Positions 48,701 through 60,700 of a DNA stretch of 64,000 bases are shown here, piece by piece. This DNA comes from Strix aluco (Eukaryota; Chordata; Aves; Strigiformes; Strigidae). Both the position numbers and the translations under genes were made by a program. The first letter of the stretch is position 1; every line of letters starts with the position of its first letter. The DNA is taken from contig NC_133935.1 in NCBI RefSeq assembly GCF_031877795.1, forward strand, positions 84,512,748 through 84,576,747. The letters run 5' to 3'. Below the pieces are notes generated by a model that saw only the letters and a list, made by a program, of their open reading frames with translations, did not search any database and was not told where the DNA came from.

Positions 48701-51700
48701 GATGAGCTGTGTGTCACGGATGAGTGATATAGATCACTTAAAGAAGCACCATCAAAGGTATTAGCAAAAGTAATTTTAATGTGGATTTGTGAAAGTGCGA
48801 CTTAACAAAGTTCGATGGCAAGGTTCACTCTACTACTTACTACGTGGAAGAAACGTACAAAGGAAAATCAAGTTAGAATCAATTTAGAATGATTTACATA
48901 GAGACCAGAGATGCAAAAAGGTAAGGGAGACCCTCCTGTTGAGTCATAAGGTTCAGAGTAGACTCCCTTGTTTTCTAAACTCGTGCTGGAGCCTAGGTGT
49001 GGCTAGATCCAATCTTAGTCTCAGACTTGGTCAACACTTTACATCTAATGGAAGAGATACAAAGGGTAAGGAAAATCTCTTTTGCGTCATGAGATTCAGA
49101 ATGGACCCCCTTGCTTTCTAAACTCCCTCTCAGAGAGGAGTCTAGGTGCGGCTGGATCTAGACTTAGTCCCAGACTTGGTCAGCGGTTTATGTCTAATGG
49201 GATAAGACATGCGGATTTCATTCAGCATGCAACCAGTCACAGAGGATCTATTGTGAATAAAGGGTCTCTCTGCCATGGATAAGGAAGGATCTCTTAGTTT
49301 CAGGTAAGGAATCTCAAGCCTTAAGAGGCGTCCCTGCTCAAGGGGAGAGTCGCCTGACATGCAGTCCAGTTGCTCTCCAGGGAAAACTCGAATTGGGCTC
49401 TTCCAGTGGTCTGTCATTGGTAAAAGGTCTCTTTGCCTTGAGGAGCAACCTTGAGAGGCGTCCCAGCTCAAGGGGAGGTCACGACTGTGCAGCCACACTG
49501 CCTAGAAGGGAGAGCTCAAAGCAGGCTCACTTAGGCTGTTGTATTTATGAGATAAAGTGATTGGCTCGTAGTCAAATTGCATACAATGGGAAAGGCATGC
49601 ACGAGACTCCTTGTACCCACAACTTCCTTTGTTCCTTGATAAATGAGCCTTGGGAAAACCACCAGCTTTTCATGTGTTAGTCGCATGATTGGTGATCCAA
49701 GCTCATATGCATCGGTGCTCACTGGGTCACTGTGCTCCTTTGTGTGTTTTCTTGAGGAGTTCTTGTCCCAGCTCCAGCTCAGGCCTTTACCTCCTTTGGA
49801 GCCTGTATCAAACTGCTGCGAGTTTGGTGAAGGGGGTGTCAAGTGCATCTGTCACACTGTGCCTGGTGAGGGAAGGGTGGGTGTGCAAAGGGACTGGTAG
49901 CTTTCAGTACTTACCCTTGCTTGGAGAGGATTTTATGCATAGGTAAAAGTCTTCCTCCCAGCTTTGTCAGCTGCCAGGATTGCAAAGAACAAGGGATATT
50001 TTCTTCTTTGCCATCAAGGTAGAAGTACCAGGGAACTTTCTCACTATGAAGATTTCTTGCCACATTTTGAGACTGTGCAGCTCAGTAAGAGCTTGGGTGG
50101 CATGAATTAGGGTGAGATTAATCGTGCACTTGTACATCACTGCTTGTGCCCATCACATTTTGTGGTTGGAGGTGGCTCATCAAAGTATTTCCATTTGAAG
50201 GTTTGAAGGACACATTTTGTGGCTTTGTCTTTTGTAGAAGGACCTCCCTCCCTGGTAGAAATGGTTCTATTTGAAAGGATCGATGGAATTTCTTTCACTT
50301 TATTTCTTGTGTGTGTGTTTTCCCCTGCCTCCCACAGCACCACAGATTTTAGCTGGGATCCTGGAGGTGCATTCAGCTTGATAGGTTCTGTGTGGGGGAA
50401 GTTCACAGAGGTCTTCTGGGAAGATGGATGCATTGAAAAGTAGAGAAGATATGGATGTCTGAGCCTCATGGACCATTCCTGACTCACTGAACTTATTTAA
50501 GGAAGGAAAAATTGTTTTGAAAGTAGCAATACTAGTGGAGCTTAGACCCATGTGGAGCAGGATCCTTTGTCCTGTCCAATTTCCCATCCTGCCAGTTGGC
50601 CAGCCAGCTGTAGATGGGCTCTAAAAGTAGAGTTCTTCCAGCTCATGCTGCAGGAGAAGTTCAGTTGGGTCATTTCCTGTAGCTAACAAGTGAAAATGTG
50701 AATTACTGATTGAAAATCAATGCTTCATTCACAGGTGCTGGGTCTGATACACCAGAGAAGCACCAGCATTTCCTGAGATGGATTCTTAGGTTGGGCACCC
50801 ATGCGTTACACTGCCAGCTATTCTCATTTACCCAGCAGATTTTCCTTTGTTTGAATATTCTTGTTTAACATTTTGCTTGGTCCTTGAAGGCTTTTGCAGG
50901 TATTGTGATGATTCAGATTCACTTCGTTACTGCTGAAAATTAATATTTGCATTGTAATGACTTCAACTGTAGTACTGAGAAGCCTGATTGTGCTCTACAG
51001 GCACAGACAAAGTGCAAATCCGTGTTCCTAAAAGTTCCAGTGCAATCTGTTCTCTCCCAGAGGTTTCCAGAGTCACTTTATCTACATTGCAAAAGAAGCA
51101 CAAAACAAAGCAAACCACCAGATATTAGATTTGTTTGGGGAGATGGCTCTGAAACCACTCGGAAACTGGGAGTGTAGCGTGTTTTTTCAGCTGAGTCTGT
51201 TTAGTCTGAAAACAGAGGTCACCTTGGCGCTTTTGGGCTTTGCAAGCCTGTAACTCAGATTTGAATGTGGAGAGGGACACCATCTTATTTAGGTGTCAAA
51301 AAGCAGTGAGGTGCAAGTCTTTAAAAGAGGACAAGGGATTTTTTCTGAGAGGCTTTAGAAGGGGTACTGACTGACAGACAGCAAGATCTGTGAATCGGGC
51401 ACCGTTAAGACATCTCAAATCAGGCATCTGGAAATGTAGGCCCCTGAAATCTGTTGTCAACTTTGAAAATCCTATTCCCCCCCCCTCCTCCTGCCAGCTT
51501 TGAAAGTTCGAACTGTGTTCTTTTTATCACATTTGTCATTCCTTAGTAATGAAGCTCTGGCATTCAAAATTTGGCTGACAACTTTGTGGGTATGAGCCAA
51601 AATGAAGTTCAACTTGCACCTTTCTCTGATGCACCCAGTGCTATTCGCAGTGAGACACAGAAGTCTGAACTAGAGGGACGCCAGTCTAATTCATTACAGC

Positions 51701-54700
51701 AATTACTATCTTCTCACTGATGCCAAAATTAAACTTGTTTTCTTTATGCTAATGTAGGTGGACAGGAACTGATGAGGTGTATGCAACAGGAATGTTGAGA
51801 GCGAAAGTGCCACGTATAAACCATTTCTTCTCAGGCTATTCCTTCATCTTAAATAATGTAAAGGTCATAAATCTCTTGGAAAGCATGCAAAATCCGTGCT
51901 ACAAAGGACTTAGAATAGTTCCAGACAAGTTCAAGTATTATTTTATAGAGGTTCAAGTCCAGCACTTTAAGGTTTGCTAATTTTAAATACATTTAAATGC
52001 ACTTTTAAAGTCGTTTAGATCTATAAACTGGATGTATAGTTCAAGTGACATTGGGAGAACTGGCTTTTGGGGAAGGACCACAACTCAGAAATGAGATCTG
52101 ATGTAAATTCTGCTGGGCCTGGCTTGTCTTTGTCCATGGCCAACTGTATGGATTGCATAAGGTACATATAACTGAGTGTGGGACAGAGTCCAAGTGTGCC
52201 AAGCACCCATGCTGGATGGAAGCTCAACCATGAGCATGTTGTGCCAGCTTTTATGGCAATGTCATATAACCGTCCTTGGGCAAACCAATGTTCCCTCTTT
52301 CCATTCCTAATTCAATGTTTGGCAGCAGATGTCTTGAGGATGCACTTTGAGAAGGCTCACGTTTGATTTTTCTTGGCTGGAGGTAATGGTGGCAATATTT
52401 GTGCCCACAATGCTGACTGTATTTGCAGTCTGATGTCCTCCTGCTCTAACCACTGAGATTGCACCTTCTCAGAGGTCCAAAACCTCAGGTTCTGCATTGT
52501 TAGGGCAGTGTGGTAGCTGATACCAATCTTTGGGAAGGACTGAGAAGTCACAGTCACCGAGCATTTAAAACATTTAGAAATCCCACTCTGATGTATGTGA
52601 AAGTGCAGAGTGCTTCAGACTGGATTTCTCTTGGTTGCCTAATGTGCTATTTCCCTAATGTGTGGAGCAAAGGACTTCCTTTGAGCAAACCATGAGAGCT
52701 TCTATCATTTAATTATTCTGGACCTACGCTGGTTAATTACAGCCCTTCCTGGGCTCCCCTGTGGGATAGTGGTCTTTAAACCATGTATCCAGTTGTTTGT
52801 TCAGAGGAAATGTTTTAATTTTCAAATGTGGGTGACTTTTTTTTTTTTTTTCCTTCTATAGGTGTTGCTATGTTAGCAACATAACTATATCACTGTTGGT
52901 TCTCTCACACGTGAGATTTTTTGGGAGAGAAGAATGTCTCTGATGTAATTTAATTCCCATGTATAGGCAGGTGGAATTAAAGTCTGGTTTCTGGGTTTCT
53001 GATTGCAGATGCACAATGGATTTGAAGAGGCATCTGTATCTCTGAAGCTGAGATTTGCTGAATTGCCTTTTGGTGCCCAACTTTTACTGATGTCAACAAG
53101 AATTGAATCAGAACTTGAATACCAGAAGCAACATTTATATATTTCAGTTCAAATCCTATGAAACTGTGTGATACAGATCCTGAAGTAACACAGGCTTACA
53201 ATGTTTAGCTCAGAAATTATTCAGATTTTTTTGGAAATGAAATAGAAGTTTCTGATAAATTCTTTAAGTCTTCTTGCAAGTGTATTGTATCAGCAGCTGA
53301 CATACGATGTTCTCAGGGTTGATTTTTCTGCTTTGTGGGGGGAAGGCACCTGGAGTTTCTGTTGTCCTGTCAAGGAACTGAAAGTTTGCACAGCTTTTTT
53401 TTTCTCAGAGGTCATCAGTAAACATACAAAGAGACTTTATAAATCATATCTGAATCTGTGTGATAAGCAGGATACGAGTGGTTACACAAGCAGTGGCCAG
53501 TTTTGAATGGGAGAGATGGAGATGATAAGCCACGCTACTGTAAATCACTGTCAGTGACTACAGTGGAGCAACACCTTCCCTTATTTTGGGATGTAGGTGT
53601 GTGCACGGGTTGCCCATGGAACTGGCCAACAAACCAGTTTTTCTCCTGGTTTGGATTGCGTTGTATCTGAAACTTCAGAGTTGGTAAACCCCCAAGGAGA
53701 TGTTTCTAAAACACATGTGGCAAGTCCATTGCAGTCTGCTGTGCTAAGCGTTTCTTTCCTTTCCTCCCCAGCAATCAAAGAGAAATACATGGACTGGACG
53801 GAGTTTCTCATACACGATTTGACCGGTGCCCGGACTGCACCTGCGAATTTACTGGAAGGCGTATGTATTAGATTGCAGTTTCTATCCGATACGGCGTCGC
53901 GGTGTGCATGCTGCAGCAGTGTTTGCGCTCCTGACATGTAGGGCTGTGTGCTTGCGGCGTCTGTGTGCCAGCATCAGGGGCTGATCCAGCGCTGGCCAAA
54001 AGTCGGTGGCAACGTTGCCTTGACTCTGCTGGCTCTGCTTCTGACCCAGTGCTGGGTAGTTTGTTTTGCCTTTAAGCTGGAGGGTGGTGCTTAGGAAGTC
54101 AGGTACCCAAAAAAGGCTGGATGGTGAAGGAGAGCATGGAGGGAGTCTGTAGGGAGAAGGACACAGCCCTTCAGTGCCCCGTTAGACCCACGAAACTGGT
54201 GAGCTGAGCTTTCGAGTCAGGACACAGGTTGGAGAGGGGGTTTAGTAGGTTGATGGGAAGCACTATCAGGTTTATGTGTATATGAAAATAGCTCCCCCAA
54301 GGACATTCCCTCCACCTAAACACAGCAGTCAGATTTAGCAGGGAAGCTGGGTGAGGTGGCCTCAGTTGTGGGTAGTCAGGAGAGAAGAAGGGTCTGTTTT
54401 TTCAGATGCACCCATATGGCCAAGAGCCCAGTCTGTGCAGTGTATTCACAGGGCGACTTGCGCCTGGGGCAGCCTCAGCTTGCCTTGAGATCTTGGACAA
54501 AAATCCCACAGATTCACCTTGAAACTGTGGGAGCAGGGCACCTTCTTCATCGGGACCTGCCCTGCTCTCTTGTGAATGCTGTGCGGGGCATTTGGAGAGG
54601 AGACAGCCCATCCTGCAGGAGATAATTCTCTCTGCCCCTCTGTTTAGGATGAGAGTGAAGGTGCGCAGGCAGTTTACCTTTGTGTAAGGTCTCATGTTGG

Positions 54701-57700
54701 GTTTTTGGAAGCAAGTGTGCATCCAGGCATCCTTTTTGATCATTTTGTCGCTGGTCACTCCCACCAGCCACAGCTGCATCCTTCTTCCATGTGTCTGAGC
54801 AGTACGAGCTGCCTGGCAGGGAGAATTAATAGCATACCATCAGGGATTTTTTTTTACCCCCCCAATCTGTTAGCCGAACAGCTCTTGCATGCCCAAAATA
54901 ATGCCTGTCCTCAGGTCTGCTGCATCCCCGTTCCTGGACCGCTCCCAGGTGGCATATGCAGAAAGCTGGTGGTGTCTAACACCCATCTCTGGTGTATGCC
55001 AGTGCCATCACAAACCTCTCCATTCCCTTTCCGCAGGCAGAGAAAAGAGGCAGCCCCAGGCAGAAATGCAGAGAGAGAAACGGTGCATTGGCTTGAAACA
55101 GTTTCTGACCCTTTTCTGGTGTTTTAAGCAATATATGTGCTGTCTGTGTCGTGTAATGTATGTAACCCCCTGTCGACAGATTTGCTGTTCGTGAGTGCTG
55201 CAGATTGTTGTTACACTGTTAAATCAATATGTAGTGATACTTTTTTTTTTTTACATGCTAGCTATGCATATAAAGGGTTCTTGTGTTATGGTAAATGTTA
55301 ATATTTCATGCAAGCCAATTATTAATCTCAGCCATTCAGTTCTCAGGGGTAAGTGACAGCCCATTGGCTTAAAATTTAGCACACAAATCAGAGAAGCAAT
55401 ATTCACTTTTATACAGCCAGGGATTTATTATAATAAGTTAAATCATTACACCATCATTTCATATTAAAGAATGCTTTGTTGCAATGAAGCAGTTGTATGA
55501 GAGGAAAAAACCCATTGAAGTAGATTTCTATTATATTATTAAATTTTGACACTGCATTTTGCCATGAAATAATATTTGAGGAGATTATACAGGTGTCTGT
55601 AACTTGCACTATGGAGGAATGGCTTATAATGGCAAATGTATTGTTCTGAGAAATATCAATTAATCATAGAGCTGGTTAAAACTGTACATGTGATGAGGTT
55701 TTAGTTAATTTTAATTACATTTTTTACCAGATTCTCATTCTGTTGTCTGCATTTTTGGATTAAGGGAGGTGTAGTAAAAATCAGTTGCATTTCAGAATTT
55801 TTATTACTTTCAAAATTCAAAAGGAAATGGAACTTTTTTGGAAAATAAGGCTTTCTCCTCTATTTTTCTAGCCACCCCTAGAAAGAACCATACTGGACTG
55901 ACTCTGATTTACAGAATTAATATTTTTAAAAATACTGTGAAAGGTTTATATTGTTTAATTAAGTAGAAGTGGGGCAAACAAAAAAGTCATTGTTTTTAAT
56001 ATATTTTGCATATATTTGCATCTCCTTTGGGGATCAGTGCTCCCAACTCTTGTGGTTTTTTTTTAATGCTGCTCTTAAAACCCTGGAACTGAGAAATTGC
56101 TTAAGAACTGGAACTTGCATTTAATAAAAAAGAAGAAATCTAACTGTTATGTTAGTGGAGAAAAGCTTGACAACAGAGATGCTCACAATCACAAAACAAA
56201 AACACTGAGCCCCAAAGGTATCGTTCTGCAAAGCATCTCATGGTTTTTTAATGCCTGCGGTTGGCAGCTTTGCAGGTGTAAAGTTAAGCACATGTGTAAA
56301 TGGTTGCAAAACTGGAATCACAGAAAATACTATGTGTGAGCAAATAACCTCAGTCACTGGGATTTCTTGGACATGGTGACTTAACCCAGCAAATCCTGTG
56401 TGCCTTGGGCTTTGATCCCAAGACCACTTAAGCTGGTGGGAACCTGCTGTTGGCTTTGGGCTCTGGAGTAACCACCACAGACTCTTGCATCCGTAGCTGT
56501 GGGGAATAATTTGCTCTACACGCCAGCAGGAATGAGATAAACCCTTCATTGGGAAAGACCAGCGCACAAAGGGCAATTTCAGAGGCATGCCCAAAGTAGT
56601 TGCCTTTTAGGTAAATGCCAGTGTCCAGTCCTGTGATTGGTTCTTATCAGCTGCAGTCAATGAGAATTTGGTTTGAAATCCTCCAATATAACTGGGATTT
56701 GAGTTGTTCAGGAGCATCCTAAGTGGATGTGCCTTATGAGCTGTTCCACCTTTTATTATTCTTTTTTGTTGTTGTTGATGATGTCGGTTGAGAAATTAGC
56801 ACAACTGTTGTTTTCTGTTTTACTTCTGAATTTGCACTTGGAAGACATTGAGTAAAATAGAAGAAGAACAGACTGTTTGCTGATCGCTTGGATGATGGTG
56901 TGAAAAACAAAAATAATCTTCTGCTGTCATCTGTTTCCTTGAGAAGTCTTCAAATAAAGTTTAAAATAAGGAGTTTTGCTTCTATTCAAACAGCCTCTGC
57001 GAGGAAAAAACCCTGTAGACCTCATTACAGTTGATTCCTTAATAGAGCTGCAGGATTCCCAGAATCCCTTTCAGTACTGGATAGTTAGTGTGGTTGAAAA
57101 TGTTGGAGGAAGATTACGCCTTCGCTATGTGGGATTGGAGGAGACTGAATCCTATGACCAGTGGTTGTTTTACTTGGATTGCAGACTTCGACCAGTCGGT
57201 TGGTGTCAAGAGAATAAATACAGAATGGACCCACCTGCAGGTAAAGATCCTCCTAAAAATACTCTCTCCCTTTGGGGCATTTACTGATGTTTTGAGATAC
57301 TTACGCAACCCATCTCCAGCATTCACATTGCTTTGACAGTAGTTTCCAGCTATAACACAGATGGCATGTGAGAGCCATCTAATTTGGGTTCCAAGTGGGT
57401 CAGGTAAACTGTATTAAATTTATTTAATTCAGTTCGGCTTAGCTCAGTCCTGGAAGGAAGCGGTGTCCAATAAAAGCAGTTCTGTGTGGTTTTCCACCGA
57501 AGAGCAGAGCTGATGGTATAGTCCAAGGATGTGCCTGCTTGTCCAGCCCTTTTCATTGGCGTTTTAGTGACCAGGTCTTCCTGAACATACTGTAGGCATC
57601 CTGGTGGAGGCCTGACTAGGAACCAGTCTTCTGCTGTCCAAATCAAGTCCTAGGTGACATGTCTCTGCATGTACTAGGCTCCATCTGCTTTCCCCTCAAC

Positions 57701-60700
57701 CAAAGACCTCTTGCCCGTTTGTTTTTCTGTGGCCACACACATTTCTCTTGGGTAGCTGTAGACATCCATGAAATTTCCTGGGGATGGAGAAAGTGTTTTG
57801 GGACCCTCATGACCCCTCTGACAGAGGTCTTTCATGTTCTGCTGTAACATTGCTGTACATCTGCCAAGTGAGACCTCCCTTGTGTGTAACCTGTCAGAAA
57901 GTGCAGTGAGGGTTCTGGGTTTGTCTGTCTGTGCATGTCAGCCTCCCCATCGGGGGGTTATGGGGTGCCTGTTGCTAGAAGCTAAGCTAATATTCCTTTG
58001 AGTAAGGGTAGATGGGGTCTTTCAGACTTAAAAGACCACAGATTTTGTCCTGCATTTTCTCCAAGGGAGTGAAGTCTTTGCAAATATGCCAGACCAGATT
58101 CAACATAGGGGAACTGCAACTTGGAGAAGCAGCTCTCTGGAGTTTAATGTTCAAACCAGCTTGGGTGGAGAGAGGGACTGAATTTAAGCCAGTCTGGGGT
58201 CAGAAATAGAAAGTCACAACTCCAGGAGGAGGAGAAGTTCAAGGGACAGGAGCCAGGTAGAAGAGTCAGACACAAGCAGGCTGGGCCAGGAGGCTAGACA
58301 AGAGTAGAGTTTCAAGGTCAGCTGGAATCAAACTCCAAACAGTGGGACTGGGTTTGGCAAAAGGAGCAGGATCAAAATGGCAGGGAAAGAATGATTGCAA
58401 GGCTGAGTGTAGGGGAAGACTAAGCATTTCTAAGGTTTAGCAAGCAGGCTATGTGCTGGGGACCACGGCACACAGTAAGGGCTCAGGGGTGCTTGAAGCC
58501 TCCTGGAGAAATGCTTGCAGAGGCTTTCACTGGCAGGTTCTGGGGCTGGCTTTGGAGATATGTTTCCAGCCAGACTATACCTCATTAAACTGGGGGATGA
58601 CTGGGAGGGTGAATTTTCTCCACCATCCAATAATATTGGTCAAAACTTTGTGAAAGTTTCTGGGTAGTTGGGTTTCTCTCTACTCAGGTGTTCGGCTCTG
58701 TGTTGGTCTGACTTGAGTTGGTTGAGTCAAGTTGGTTGATTTTACTTCTTCTGGAGTTAGGGATCTGGTTAAATATGACAGCTTAGACTATTGCCTGCAT
58801 GGTCTTCCTTGGGGCACAAAGTGTGGCATGTCTGTATTTTCCATAAAACTGTGGCTTATACTTGGGGCCACAAAGCTGTTTGCTCAGTCCTGTGGAGCAT
58901 GGCTCCTATTTCTAGCTGTTTGCACCTCCCAAGCTGGATGCCCCAGGACTACCATTTCCCTCGAGAGATGAGGTACTTTCTTGGTTAATGTACAGGTTTT
59001 GGCCCAGCAGACCTATTCCACCTTTTCCTGTGTAGGTGAACAACTTGTCCAGGTCTGTGCCTCATTTTCCTTGTGCTGTAGGTGAAGTTTTTCCATGAGT
59101 GTCGAATGATAGCAGAAAGGTAGCCCTCCTTTGGGGAGGTATTTCTGATGTGCCTTCTGTCCATCACACCTGATTCAGAGAAGTTACCCCGATACATGCA
59201 ATTGTCATGTTCACAAGTCTGTCTGGGTCTTGGGTCTAACTTGGGATCTTGAATGCTTTTTGGAAGCATGTGTTTTTCTTCACTGATAGGTAGGAATCAA
59301 TGTTCCCCACCACTTCTAAATTAGATGCGAACACTGGAGAGCATGAATATCACCCACTCTGTTATTTTACAGAGTGTTTGTGTTACAGAGGAATACTTCT
59401 TTTATTGACCATCTTTGAACTCTTCTTGGCCTGTATAGGTTTGGTGAATCAATACAGAAATGGCCCAGACGAGATTTATGCTTACACTTTGTTTATTCCA
59501 TTCTCTTTCTACTCTTTCCTCCTTTTATTCAGTTGTGCTTCCGTCTATATGGATTCCACGCCCACCCCCCCTGCCCCCTGCACCTGTTCTTTTTCTTTTC
59601 ATTTTATCAGTTGTCTTGTCTGTAAACTTGTTATTGGACACTTTATTTGCTGAAGTTGTTCGTTTCTTTTCCCCTCTCCTTAATTTTACTGCTTTTAACA
59701 TTTCTTTCTCTTTTTCTCATCTGTCTTCATCTGATATCTGTTTCCTCTGCTTGGCATTTCTTTGGTCATTCATTCATTTTTTAGTGAAATTTGTTACTAA
59801 TTAATTCAATGCCCAGATCTTCTTCCTGGCTTTCCTTGACTTAAATAGGTGGTCACTACTTTACATCGCCTAAAGTTGGGTCTCATAGGAGTTTGCTGAG
59901 AAAAGACCCTTTGGGTCTGAACCCTTCCATTTTCTCAGCAGTCCTCTCCTGAGCACTGCCCCCAAGGGTCTTTCTTTGATAAACCCCCCTTCTGGTCTAC
60001 CCGTTTGTCAGGCTCTGCACTCCAGGGAGGAGCCAGTCAGAAATAGGGAATCAGATGAGTTTCTGGAGGCAGGAATACTTGTTTTACCGCTTCTGACGTA
60101 GTGGACTACATCAGCCATTTGTTGTCCACCTAACATCAGCATGTTCAAAGCACAATGGATGAATAAAGTGTATGAGACATTAACCCAGAGGAGGAGGGTA
60201 AAAGCCAAGTGGCTGGTCTTAGGGGATCTGTTTCAAATTAAAGAGTCTGCAAAAGAAATCTTTGAACCAGCAGGTAGGCAAGCAGTAGTGAGTTGTCAGG
60301 ATGAGATGCTGGCAGCAGAGAGCTCTAAAGAAACTCAGGGATGAAGCTACTCAACCACAAACTGTCAAAGGGTGAAATTTCCTAAGGACCCCAGGCCAGG
60401 AGAGTGTGCCAGGGACACATCCTTGCCTGCTTACATCCTTCCTAGTGACTTCTACAGTAAATAGGATTTGGACTGGAAAGACCTTTGTGTAAGACCTAGT
60501 GTGGATCTTCTTACGAAAGACAGAGAGTTGAGAGAGACTGTGGGCAGTATTTTTTTTTTTAACATCAGGGATTAGATTCACCTGCTGTAGTGCAGGCATC
60601 CAGAAGACAGTTCAGCATGAACTGTTGCTTTTTTTTCCTGATTGGTGGAGAAAAGGGGGTGCCTAAGACAAGTCCAACTTAGGAGATGAAATGACATCTT

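Larger units (their letters stand above)
48712..49856 (-). mobile_element. Solo LTR of an endogenous retrovirus, ERVL type
   Basis: The 1145-bp element starts TGTCACGG and ends CTGTCACA on the plus strand, so read in reverse it is TGTGACAG...CCGTGACA, with TG/CA ends and matching inverted termini. The same 5 bases, CTGTG, flank it on both sides (48707-48711 and 49857-49861), a perfect target duplication of the size typical for ERVL. The minus orientation is supported by an ATTAAA signal (complement of 48775-48780) near the 48712 end. No gag, pol or env is adjacent, so it is a solo LTR left by recombination. It contains two internal tandem duplications. The ERVL assignment rests on the duplication length and a remembered resemblance to avian ERVL LTRs. 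Confidence 0.75.
26310..53771 (+). other. SFMBT2 intron 4 (about 27.5 kb)
   Basis: This is the largest intron in the window, phase 1, from GTGAGT to CCCCAG. It contains a solo LTR (48712-49856), a MIR-like SINE fragment (46655-46882), a G-quadruplex motif (31315-31334), an AT-rich hairpin (45401-45441) and AT-rich blocks that may be conserved elements, for example 28590-28930. No second gene was recognised on either strand. Human SFMBT2 runs straight from the exon 4 to the exon 5 residues, so no coding exon is missing here. Confidence 0.85.

Noticed and set aside
48712-49856. Retroviral coding genes linked to the LTR
   Set aside because: No gag, pol or env-like frame lies next to it, and the target duplication closes directly on the single LTR.
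26310-53771. A microRNA cluster like that in rodent Sfmbt2
   Set aside because: The rodent cluster is a lineage-specific repeat-derived expansion in a later intron. No tandem array of hairpins is seen here.
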